Below are positions 48,243-60,878 of a DNA stretch of 64,000 nucleotides, one piece after another; within the stretch, counting starts at the first letter, position 1, and each line of letters opens with the position of its first letter. The DNA is from Flammulina velutipes (taxonomy: Eukaryota > Basidiomycota > Agaricomycetes > Agaricales > Physalacriaceae), in assembly GCA_011800155.1 (NCBI GenBank), contig CM022373.1, positions 682,001 to 746,000 of the forward strand, read 5' to 3'. The position numbers and the translations under genes are program-made. Below the pieces are notes generated by a model. The model saw only the letters and a list, made by a program, of their open reading frames with translations, was not told the DNA's origin and did no database searches.

Positions 48243-50961
48243 ATGGCACCTAACTACCGCGGACGACCCGTCATTGGAACGGCAGCGACGGACGAAATTC
48301 GTTCGCTGCTCAACAGCCTATACAGACAATACCGAAATGACGACGTCTACGGCATTGGGGAAGCCGCACTCAAGCTTCAACTGTCTACTTGGAAGAAGCT
48401 AGAGCAGGAAACGCGGGCAGCGGACGACGCGAAGGAACTCTTTGGTCTTGACTTCATCAAAGCGTTGGGAGAGAATATTGGGCGGCAGGCACGCGAGGAT
48501 GTGGGCGCTATCAAGGAATTGTCGGAGGAAAAGAGCATCAAGGCGAATGATGTTCAAAAACTGTGGACGTGGAAGCGTCTCCCATATAGTGTCAGACAGG
48601 CCGGCCTGGCTGCCGATGCAACTTCAGCGCCCACTTCCGAACCATCAGAGGAAGATGGCAGTCGAGCAAAGAAACGATCAAAAGTCGAAGGAGAGGAAGA
48701 GCTAATCGCGGACGTTGACGAATGGCAAGTTACAATTGTCTGACATTAGATACGCTTCCTAACTTTTCTCTTTCCAGGATCCTCCAAAATGAGACTTATC
48801 TGCGCTTCGTCTCGCGACGGGCTCTTCTAAAGTGCCCAGATGTCAGGCCGTGGTCCTTTGGTCTCGTCGCTATCGACCAACTCTCGCTGGTGCTGCTCCA
48901 GCCACATGAATCCTCGTCAACCCACGTAAGCATTACGCGCCCAACGTCGCTTACCGGCTTCACAGTGCTCGGCGACAAAAGGAAATCCACGATCCTCGTA
49001 CAGCCTTCTCAGGCTGCATTCAACCAGAGCTGGGATAAGCTGACCGACAACGTCCTCAAAGGCCTTGACTGGAGCAACGTCTTCGTCGCTGGTGGTTTGG
49101 TCTTGGGCACTGTCCTGACGCCAGAAGTCGCCGATAAAGCAGCCCACAAGAAAGAGGAATGGATCGCATCCGACATAGATTTGTACATCTACGGATTAGG
49201 CGTGGAACAAGCCAACGACAAGATTCGCCATATTGCGGATGTGTACAAACGTAATCTTCCTGCTGGATCGCCGTTCCTTGTCGTGCGCAATTCGCAGACG
49301 ATCACTTTGTACTCTGCTTGGCCGAGAAAGAGGGTTCAGATTGTGTTGAAGCTCGTGCAGAGTCCTAGGGAGGTTCTGTTGAATTTCGATTTGGATATCT
49401 GTGCGGTTGGATTTGACGGCACGACGACTTGGATGCTTCCGCGTTTTGTGAGGGCTCTTGAAAGTACGTGCGGGACAGGGCGCTCTATGATGTGGCTCGC
49501 TAACGACCGTCTTCAGCTGGCTACACTGTTTTCACAATGGATATCATCAATGGTCATTATCTCGGAGATCGCAAAGCAAGTCGAGACCCTCGGTAAGAAC
49601 AGCTATTAGCAAACTTTGGCGCAGCTATTGATGGCCTATAATAGTGTCTTCAAATATGCTAACAAAGGCTACGGTATTCGTATTCTTCCATCCTACATCG
49701 CTTCTCTTGCAACATACAGCAATGCAACACAAACCCAACAGATCGCACGAGGACAACCTCTTTTCTCAGCCCCGCTCTCTCTCAAAGATCTCGCAGATGG
49801 AGCTAGGAAATGGACATCTCAATGCATCAAGCACTTCCTCAAAGTTGGCCATACGACTAAACCATCCTACTGGCCCCCAAGACAGTACCCTGCCATGAAG
49901 AGTAAACTCCCTGTCTTCTCCCACGCCATGCTCGAGAGTTACAAACAGCGTTCTAGCGAGCCTTTGGGAAAGAGTTGCCTGACTGGGTTCTCGCTGTTCA
50001 TGCGCCATGTCGCACTTTGGGAAGAAGAGGTCAAGGGAAAGATAGCGTAAGAAACTTATTGAGCTTAGTAATTTTACGCTCACTTTTGTCCAGTATCCAT
50101 CAGGAACTCTATGCTGAGAATACCTACGGTGAAGGTCAAGCCAACTTGGCATACGATGATACGCCCGAGTAGGTGTTGGATCGTCTAGATATTCTGCGCT
50201 CTCTGACGAATCCAAAAGATACAAATGGGATGAGGATTTCAATATTGCTCATTTCTGTCGACACATCGACCATTTCAACAGCAAAGACAGCACAAGCTTC
50301 GAGGAAATCATTGGCTATGTGGATTTTGACAAGAAAGTCCGAAAACCAACTGTCACCCGGTTAACCTACGGCTCTTCCGTTGACGAAGTCTTGTCACCTG
50401 CCAAAGATCTTCACATCATGTTCATCCTTTCCGAGAAACTTGCGCAGTCCGCCAATGAGATCGTCGTCGAAGCCTTGAAAGATGCGGGGATAAACAATCA
50501 CAACGGGCCTTTGAAAATTCTCCATGCAGAGCCGGAAAATACCAAAGACGCTCTCGTCTCCTGGGACCTCGACAAGATCCTCAACTGGCAGATGCTAGAT
50601 CGCAGGATTGACGAGTGCGTATCCTTTCTTCGTATCGACTCTGTCGAGGAAACTGACCCGTTTCAGAGTACGAGAGCTGATGTGGGCCTATCACCGAGCT
50701 GGCGAGCACATGCAATGTGAAGACCGCATTCTCCACGTCATGACACAGATCTCCAAGCGCGCGATTCGCGTCAGCGTGGAAGAGGAGCTTGAGGCGTTTG
50801 TGATTTGGGTGGGTAGGAAACCATACTACAAGTCCTCGATTATCAACGGTCACTTTATGGCTGATGCATATGCTGGTGGTACTGGGATGGAGGGGGTGCA
50901 AGTGGCGTACGAGGACGTGAGGTCAGATGAAGACGACGATGAGGACGAGGACGAGGATTGA
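48243..50961 (+). CDS. Large nucleotidyltransferase-like protein, function unknown
   Basis: Seven exons (48243-48724, 48778-49463, 49517-49592, 49645-50046, 50094-50168, 50219-50614, 50667-50961) join to 803 residues. The first intron has a GC donor (TG|GCAAGT). An N-terminal helical part with a basic RAKKRSK patch precedes a region with VFAGGLVLGT-type glycines (FVAGGLVLGTVLTP) and, 30 residues on, ASDIDLYIYGL. This GG...DxD order resembles the pol-beta nucleotidyltransferase superfamily. Later parts have NFDLDICAVGFDGTTTWMLP (a possible third carboxylate) and TMDIINGHYLGDRKASR. The chain ends in a long acidic tail (DEDDDEDEDED). I do not know a named family or the substrate. Confidence 0.85.
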
Positions 50962-51150
50962 TTAGTGATTGTCTGTAGAATGAAAATCCAAGCATTGAGC
51001 TTGAGCTTGCGATGTAGCGTGGGATTCCGGCTCGAACCTCGTGACTGACGCGTAAACACGATCAAACATACCGCCTCGTTGTTTGTTGACGTCTTGTCTC
51101 ATCTCCATTTACCACCATCATCCCCGCTCACGGCGCGCTCGACTCCCGCT

Positions 51151-52433
51151 ATGCCGCCTATCGGTTTCCAAGGATCGCTTCAAAGCAAGAACAAAGCAGA
51201 ACTCAAATCTATCGCCACCGCCCTTCGCCTTAGCGTCGAAGGAACCAACCAAGAACTACAGGCCAGGATCAAGAAACACCTGGATAATCATCAGTCGAAA
51301 CTCGAAGATAATCCCCAATTCGCGGGACTCTACAACGTTAAAGGAAGGCGGCGGGGTAGCGAGAAGCCAGCGTCGCAGGTTATCGAACGCACAGCGACAT
51401 TGCCAGCGTATGTCGTTCCGTCTTTTGAAAATCTTGTTCTTACTATAATTTTAGGAGTCGCTTAGCCGAACGCGACCCTTCCCCGCCTCCGCGTAATAAA
51501 GGACTTCTTCATGCTGTCACCGCCATGGATACTGTCTTCGAGACACCAGTGAAGGATCTTCGCCTCGTCTCTGCGATGCTGAAGAAGCCTGAGCCTCCAA
51601 CACCGCGCGCTTTGCAGGCCCCTGCTACTCCCAGTAGTCTTCCACCCCTTCCTCCTAGCACACATAACAGTCCTGGTATATCGGCCGTCATCCTTAGCAA
51701 ACCGAGGGAACTCGTGAAGAAGATATTGGAGACAAACACTAGACCCGCCAACGAGAGCGTCAAGACGTTCCGCGCCGTATGGCTATTCCTCTTCGTCTAA
51801 TCAACCTGCTAATCGCCCACCATTAGTTCCTTTCAAATTCGCGTAACATATGGTCTCTTACCGCAGTCCTAGAATTCATCTACCTACTGGCTATTATGGT
51901 TCAGTGGCAAGGTTACATGGTATGGTTTCCGTTGGTCGTGTTTTCCGTGTGTTCAAGACCTTCGATAGGTGACAGATCAAATCAAGGTCGCGTATCCAAC
52001 GGGGATCGATGACTGGAACGTCCTTCTGCACTGGTTCATACCTACCCTTCTTGTCCCCTCCATCGTTGGGACCCTCGTCTCATTTTCTCCTGCTAAATCA
52101 GAAGGCAACACCATGGAGTTCGACCCTCTAACGGCGAGCATCGTCCGCCTAGCTGCACAGGCGGTTTACCCGTACGAGCGCTTTCCCCTGCAGTCAACGC
52201 AGGGGTTACTTAAAGGCGTCGTGTCCGATGTGGACGTGCTTGGACTGAAATGGCGCCTTGTAGCGGCCAGTATGGGTGTTGCGTTTGCCTTTGCAGAGGC
52301 GATAGGGACTGCGCCGAAGCTCATAGTGCAAGAGATGAAAGCGTATCCCCCACCGTCGCGACAGAGGCTCATAGCCTCTGTCAGTGATAATGGCGAAGAG
52401 GAGGAGGACAGCGGCAGTGAGGAGGTGGATTAG
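51151..52433 (+). CDS. SAP-domain protein with three membrane segments
   Basis: Exons 51151-51407, 51455-51776, 51827-51919 and 51969-52433 give 378 residues. Residues about 8-48 match a SAP DNA-binding motif ([20 protein letters not shown], then [13 protein letters not shown]). The middle is Pro/Ser-rich. Hydrophobic segments follow at about 200-215 ([11 protein letters not shown]), 235-258 ([20 protein letters not shown]) and 325-345 ([15 protein letters not shown]), with an acidic C-terminal tail. A DNA-binding motif joined to membrane spans suggests an inner nuclear membrane protein such as the Heh/Src1 group, but the LEM/MSC domains of that group are not seen. Confidence 0.85.
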
Positions 52434-52982
52434 AGGCTTGCGTCTCATCGACTGAGACCAAGTATTTAACGGCTATTTTATTTCGTTTTTCTCGTTATCG
52501 CTTTGTGTATGATCTACTGGCGCTTGTTGATGATCTTATTACGATACTTATGTTACTTGTATCATTACTGTTGGTTGTATGATTACAGGAGCACACATCT
52601 ACATGCCTTTGGGAAGTTTTTGTTCTATGCGCCACTCTTACAATCAATCCAGAGGATGTTGCATGGACAAAATAGACACTGACCGCGATTCTTTAGATGC
52701 GATGTGGAGGCATCCATTTGAGTCTTGCGTCACATTAATCGAGAATGCTCTTCGATTGCCTCTACTTATCTATGTAGCGCATAACCAGTTAATGCGACCA
52801 TAAGTACCGTGTATCAATCATATAACCCAAGTAAAACCAGCACGTCAACGTGAATCATAAAGTAACCAAGCTAACAGGAATGGCTAGCATCCCGAGACAT
52901 GACATGAAAAAAAAAATATTGGATACAGTGTTATCTTTGTTTTTCGAAAGCGAGTGCAGAATCGTGAAAGACAGTCGTTGAT
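52434..52982. other. Convergent 3' intergenic spacer
   Basis: Between the stops of the SAP protein gene and the first GH16 gene. AT-rich; the frame 52579-52803 has no domain or codon support. Nothing else seen. Confidence 0.5.
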
Positions 52983-54205
52983 TTAGTAGTAGGCCGCTTG
53001 GTAAGTGGCGATGTAGTTGATGTCCCAGTTCGCAGCTACACGCAAATAATCAGCACCTGACAATCATACAACAAGACCTCTGGAACGTACTCTGGAAGTT
53101 GGACGGATCCGCAACGGCCTCAGCACAAGTCTTTGCGCATCCATCGTTGTTGAACGACGCGCCGGCCCAATCTCCACATAGTGTCGTATCAATGACCATC
53201 GACAAGTCGTGGAAGTTCTCTCCCGAGCAGCTGGAAGACGGGAAGAACGCAGAGGGCGCACCCCAGGTGGACGGGTCGGGGTGCTGGTCTTCGAGGTCCT
53301 GCGGGATCTCGCATCTCGAGAAGAAATAGATGCTGATGCCGCTGTCGTCCCAAAGCGTAGCATACACACCTCCAAATTCGTCGTTGAAACCGCGTCCATA
53401 CGAGCGGGTGTCTGTGTCCGTGAAACCACATCCGCTATTGTCACCGCCGCTGGATTCACATTTCGTGCCGAGTATTGTTCCTGTAGAGACACGGGCGTCT
53501 TCAAGGACACATCCAGGTCCAGTGTGCAGCGCGTAATGGTTCGTAGCTTGGTTGTTGACTCCCTCGAGGATGTCAATTTCACCGCCGTTAGGCCAGTTCG
53601 GACCAACCATCCTAAGAAAAGGTAAGCGAAGGCCTTATGTGAACCGGGCAGAAAAGACCGTACCAGAATGCAGGCCAAGTCGAACACCCGTGTGGCATGC
53701 TCCAAAAGTCCGCAACGAATAGCCCGCCGTTGTACGCCTTCTTGGTGCTGATCCGGACACTGTTACGATCTGTCAGAAGAGCGATGTGCGTGATTTGAAT
53801 AGGTTACTCACGATGACCTGTATTGACCTACGCCCAGCCACGAGGAGTTGTCGACGGACAGTCGAGCGGTCCCATCGTCCTGAACGAGAGCCAGACCTTG
53901 GGAAATCGCGTCTTCCCTCGTCAAGTAGTCAACCATCCCATGAGTGGGGTCCGCTTCAGAATAAAAGTCCCATTCGCTGTAACATGATCAGCACATTAAA
54001 TGAATGATCCCACGGACTTGACTTACTTGAGGAAAGACTCCCCAACATACATGTCCTCAACCTGGTACACCGCTCTCTTCGCAAGCTGAGGGGAGGGCGT
54101 GCGACTGAGTTTCTGATGTCTCTGGGAATGTTGACGGGAATCGTGGAAGCCGGAGGCATTGACGAAGGTGAGCAGCGCAGCAGCAATGAAAGTGAATGTG
54201 TGCAT
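52983..54205 (-). CDS. Secreted glycoside hydrolase family 16 enzyme, copy 1
   Basis: Five exons (54205-54027, 53976-53812, 53759-53664, 53611-53091, 53035-52983) give 337 residues. A signal peptide (MHTFTFIAAALLTFVNA) is followed by a short propeptide with a KR site and the GH16 jelly-roll: SVRISTKKAYNGGLFVADFW, then the catalytic GEIDILEG with the E-x-D-x-x-E residues. The last exon of 53 bases encodes the conserved WDINYIATYQ end. Such enzymes cut or transfer beta-1,3/1,4-glucan outside the cell and may act on the fungus's own wall. The other two copies lie 7 and 9 kb away. Confidence 0.93.
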
Positions 54206-56117
54206 CGTGGTAGTAGTGTGGAGAGAGTGACCAGCAGCTTTAAAGCGAACCGTGGAAGCAAACGAGAGGGGCCTGGTGGTCGTAAAAGAAAGGGTGACCT
54301 TGTTTAATTTGAGGAGCCAGACTCATGTTTTTAAAGGCAATTTTATCAAATTGTCCATCAACCCCCATTCGGAGACAACGTACCTGTCCCTGAGCTATAC
54401 TTGTATTGTTGTGTGGGTATTGTGGTCCTGCGAGATTTGAACAATCGAAAACAGGTCAAAGTGATGTCTCTGGGGCCAATAGATACCTCTCACAAAGACC
54501 ACTGTTCACTTTAGAAGGACTAGGAGGCTAAGAAACCCATCTTTCAGCAGCTACATCAAGTTGACCATGTTTCCCATAAGAAGATCCTAGATGTGGAAGC
54601 CCGGCCGTTTCGTTGTCCCATCGCCCTCATGTGCGTCCTGGATGTGGCTCGGCCCCGGGCGGTCCATATGTCTACGCAGGTTCAACGCTTTCAAGGAGCA
54701 AGAATGATTTGCGGGACGCCACGCAGGAGTGGTGCGCGCACTATGCTGCGGAGATCCCGACCGCGGAAGTTAGTCATGAACCACTTTTTGCTCAGTAGTG
54801 ACACCACTGGAGTGAACATTCTCGTTGCGACGCCTTTTCAGCGCGCAAGGAAGCTCATCGGTTGCCATGTCCTGCACGTTTTGACGTTCGTTGTTTGAGA
54901 ATCCTGCAAGATCATCTTTGGCTACCTATATGATCACAGATTGATATTGATAAATACCTTCTGCAGGGCGTGACAAGACACGTTCGACACGAATTGTGGT
55001 AGATCAAGCAGAAGCCATAACGAGCAACGGTCAATCGGATTCAGAGCGGGAACACGCGCCCGGCTGGGAATAGAGCACACTATACATGGCGTCAAACGAC
55101 GAAACGAGATGGGTATCGCGGAGGTAAGGATAGTCACATCATATGCCGCGCTCGTCTTCGAGTTTCGAGAGGAGATGTCAGTCCTGGATGAAATAGTGTA
55201 GACCATGCCGTAGCTGTTTGAGGATAGGACATCAAGGAAATTGCCCAAAAGAACAACAGCGAGTAAAAGGAAATCCCCAGTCATAATCGACAGACACTAC
55301 GGACCCAAGGGAATAAGTAGAAGGGCGATGTCTATATCGTAGGTATGAATTAGGCATTCAGCAGATTGAGTCGACAAACTCACCTTCCGCTCATGATCAA
55401 GTGCGAACCACAACTTCCGGCTTGTTGGGCAGTAATCTCGCCTGATGCCCGACACCCCAAAGTATCTATAGTCGAAGACGTACATCGACGGAGTGATCTC
55501 ATCCGAGCGACATGATGTCCCCATTATTGGTGGCCAGACACCAAAGCGTTCGGACTAGAACACATATCTGAGGCTACCGGAGGATAATAGACATGTTGTA
55601 GGTGGCGAGAAAGGTATTGAGTGGAATGGCGGACAATGTGACGGTCCTGATACGATCCATATGCAAGAGTCTGCCCAGCATATAGCGGGTATAAGAAGAT
55701 TGACGCTTCTCCTTGAGTGTCGATACCGGGACGAGAAATGCTCTGGAACCATAAGTAGCAATAAGTGAGTTTTCCCCTGCCAAAAAATGAAACCAGGCTG
55801 TGGATCGACAAAGTTAGGGAACTTGAAGGCTCCTCAAGGTTTCGGAGACAGACAACCTGCCTCGAGTGAACGAGACAGCGTCAAAAACGGGGATGCTCCG
55901 ACGCAGGGCCCTCAGAACTAGTCATCGCGAAAGATGCATTGAACAGTAGACAAACAATGTTTAGGGCTATGGCAAGACCCACTTGCAGAAAGGAAACGCT
56001 CCTTGCAGACTGGGGGGGGGGGGGGGGCACTAAGGGATTTTATAGATATCCGACCTGACTATTTGATGGGTTAGAGGTCGCGTAGACTGAAAACGTGGAC
56101 ATACGTCGTCGTATAGG
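54206..56117. other. 1.9 kb without a confident gene; possible membrane-protein relic
   Basis: Minus-strand frames at 54934-55284, 55297-55524 and 55524-55811 contain hydrophobic runs (for example GDFLLLAVVLLGNFLDVLSS) and lie in order, as a multi-span membrane protein gene might. Splice joins between them do not give a clean frame, so this is either a decayed copy of a mushroom membrane-protein family or chance. The stretch also includes the GH16 copy 1 promoter and a poly-G tract at 56012. Confidence 0.3.
56012..56027 (+). repeat. Poly-G tract of 16
   Basis: An uninterrupted run of 16 G lies 90 bases past the stop of the dolichyl-diphosphatase gene. On that gene's strand it reads as poly-C, probably in its 3' untranslated end. 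Confidence 0.9.
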
Positions 56118-57023
56118 TCACTCCTCTTTGCGACGAGTAGCATCCCATTCAGCCCGCCAGCGTACCCACTCTTCTCCTCTGCCACCGTCTCCCCACACGT
56201 CCCATCCATCCCGAAGTTGGAGAAAGGTGGAGATTGGATTGCCGATGATGAAGTCTTTTGTTTGACCGAATATTGACCGTGGATATCTTTGTGGGAGAAG
56301 CTGAGCGACGACGTAGAGTGAAACACCAAGTACTACGCCGATACCGATACCCCACAATATTTGGTAGTCGTTGTGGTAGCCGAGGTGATATCTCAAAGGC
56401 AGTGAGTACGTTCAGACGAACCGTACAATGAAGTCAACCGACCTGGAATAAGCTACAAGAGCCGCCCACGACACGATGGCCAGGTAGACTGTAGCCCTCC
56501 ATGCTACGTCAACAATGTGATATCCAGTGGAAATGAACCTGTGGCGAAAATACAAGTGGCAGACGAGGAAGGATGCAAAGTAGCCCATATACTGGCTATG
56601 CGACGACGGGAACCCATATCCATTGCCGATGTGCTCTGTAAACTAAGGTATGTCGGCCACAAGCATAGAAATAAGGTCGATACTCACCAATGGGCCGTTC
56701 TTCCTTTACCATCCTCTTGATGATCCAGTTCAATCCCTCGCAAGCAAACTGGCCTGCCCACATCACAATGATAATGAATTCGCGGGTCTGCACTGCCAAA
56801 GATGCGTACGCGGCCTTTTATTTGGTTAGGATACGCCGCCAAGAGCTAAAGATGGCGCACCATGAGCAGTATTGGACTGAGAGTCATGAGAGCCAGGAAT
56901 AGCGAGAACCAGGACGAATCGTCGTCTTCACGCCGTCAGATTGAGACGCATATAGTCGAGCATTTACGCACAGAGGACATGGGTAAGGTCGAGAGACGCC
57001 TGGGGACTGCCCAAGGTTGACAT
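56118..57023 (-). CDS. CAX4: Dolichyl-diphosphatase (Cax4/DOLPP1)
   Basis: Five exons (57023-56972, 56925-56861, 56814-56688, 56635-56443, 56391-56118) give 236 residues. The PAP2-family motifs are clear: KRMVKEERPI, then GNGYGFPSSHSQYMGY with the catalytic histidine, then SRYHLGYHNDYQ, and several membrane spans. The enzyme removes a phosphate from dolichyl diphosphate on the ER lumen side so that dolichol can be reused in N-glycosylation. The start codon is 112 bases from that of phosphoglucomutase on the other strand. Confidence 0.95.
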
Positions 57024-57135
57024 GGTGGTCGAAAGCAAAGGAAGGGTGCGCCACGTTTCTGCCTGAAGGAGAAAGACGCACGTGCCGAGGTTATACATAT
57101 ACGCCCTCCGTCACGACTCTTTCTTTCCATCCACC
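57024..57135. promoter_or_regulatory. 112-base bidirectional promoter, CAX4 / phosphoglucomutase
   Basis: Two start codons face away from each other across 112 bases. The phosphoglucomutase side has a CT-rich leader just before its ATG. No TATA box is evident. Confidence 0.5.
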
Positions 57136-59146
<2,011 letters not shown>

Positions 59147-59326
59147 ACTTGGCTCTTGTGTTTCGGGGCAGTTTAGCTATAGGAAGGAATGGACAAATTA
59201 AAATGTACACGTATTGTCATTTAGAGATTGATATGTCTGACGCCACAGTCACCGCGCGTGGCGCCCGCGTGGTCCGATCAATCCAGGATCAGTTGTTTAC
59301 ACTCAACTTGCACTCCAACGTCCATC

Positions 59327-60636
59327 ATGAATTATAACATTGGAGGCTATGGACAAGAAACCCCACAACCAGATATGCAGCGTGCTATGGCGATGGTAAA
59401 AACATCTCAAGCCATCAAAACAGGACAGGTATGTTTCACTTAACTTGTAGCGCCACACATTCGTCTCATGCTATCGAGGCTTGTTCAAGTTGCCGGTCAG
59501 TGCAGGCATTGTCCCAATGTCCGATATTGTCAATTAATGCGCGTATAAAGCCGCGATAAAGTGAGATGCGACCAACAACGGTAGGTCCTACTTCTACGCT
59601 GTTATGTTCTCTTATCCTCGTAGGCCGTGTGATAGGTGTCTCCAGAAAGGCTATGATCCCAACCAGTGCGTCACTGGCTGTGCAAACTGTCGCAAAGCCA
59701 GGGTTAAGTGTCAAAACGGCGTACCCTGCCTGCGGTGTCAAGACAAAGGCGTTGAATGTCTACCTGCCTCTCCAAATCCCCAGACGCGGCACGGCCGCCC
59801 AGCACAAAGCCCCGCACCATTCCCCAAACCCTCGACAGACAGAGTCAAAACCGCATGCAAAGCTTGTCGAAAGGACAACAAAAAAGTATGTCTTTCTCCT
59901 TCTTCATTAAGAAGTGTGGCGCTGATGATCGGTATAGTGCGATAAGCAACGGCCTTGTACGCGGTGCACTACTAGGGGTGTGGATTGTGTGCAGGCCGAG
60001 CCTGAGCCGAAATCGGGCAAACTGCGCTGTGAGGCATGTAGGCAGAATAACAAGAAGTGTGGCGATGATCGACCGTGTAGGTATTGTCGGGAGGCGGATC
60101 TGGAATGTGTCGAGAATGGCCGACGGAAGGGAGGGCCTGGAGTGCGTATGAAGAGGGTACGCGTATTCTTTGATCTGGGTCTGTGCTATACTCAAGTTCC
60201 TTCTAGGCATGTGTTAACTGCAGGTAAGAATCCACAAAGAATGCTCAGAAGTCGAGTACGTTGCTGACGTGAAGGCTTTTAGGCGTGATAAAGTCCGATG
60301 CGACGAAGACTAGTACGTGTTACCACGCTAGGATATTACTTTATGCTAACTAGAACTCTCTAGTCCTTGTGGCCCATGCGATCGCAAGAACTACGAATGT
60401 AGTAATGGAGAGATGTCTTCCCCGACGATTCCTCAATCATCTGGGTCTTCATATTCAAGTGCGTACTGCCATCATGTTGGTTTGCTAGAATTCGCCGTCT
60501 GACGAGAGAAGTAGATTTTCCACAACATGCCCCTTTAGCTTCGCCAACTCCTCACATATTTTACCATTACTCAGCACCCGGATACCCACCTCAGACACGA
60601 ATGGACCCTTCAATGTATCTCGATCCTTCGTTGTAA
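59327..60636 (+). CDS. Protein with five consecutive Zn2Cys6 clusters
   Basis: Nine exons (59327-59428, 59479-59495, 59551-59580, 59624-59885, 59938-60156, 60207-60223, 60283-60312, 60364-60458, 60512-60636) join to 298 residues. After a 34-residue head come five clusters with C-x2-C-x6-C-x5-C-x2-C-x6/9-C spacing: ACSSCRRDKVRC..., GCANCRKARVKC..., ACKACRKDNKKC..., RCEACRQNNKKC... and ACVNCRRDKVRC.... The tail is Ser/Pro/Tyr-rich with no fungal-specific transcription-factor domain. Clusters 1 and 5 are each split the same way: a 17-base exon (Ala-Cys-x-x-Cys) and a 30-base exon (RDKVRCD). Zn2Cys6 clusters normally occur once per protein and bind CGG-type DNA sites; an array might bind long or repeated sites, or RNA. 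The acceptor at 60511 is chosen because it opens a sensible tail. Confidence 0.8.
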
Positions 60637-60878
60637 ACTCCTCCGGTCTACGATGCATTTGTTTCCTATACGATTGAACGTGCTTCAGGCTATGTTTACT
60701 ACCTCCCACTGTTTTATCATCATAGGCTGTCATAGTTATACTTACTAACCATGAATCATGATATTACATCTGATGTTACATGACTGCGATGCTGAACAAT
60801 ACAAATAAGGATAAAGAAACCAGTTCGTCACGTCCGAAAGCCTGCTTTCTTGTATGGGCCGACCCGTTTCATAGAACT

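Noticed and set aside
54593..54898. Plus-strand 101-codon frame upstream of GH16 copy 1
   Set aside because: No domain, no splice partners, and composition is unlike the coding exons around it.
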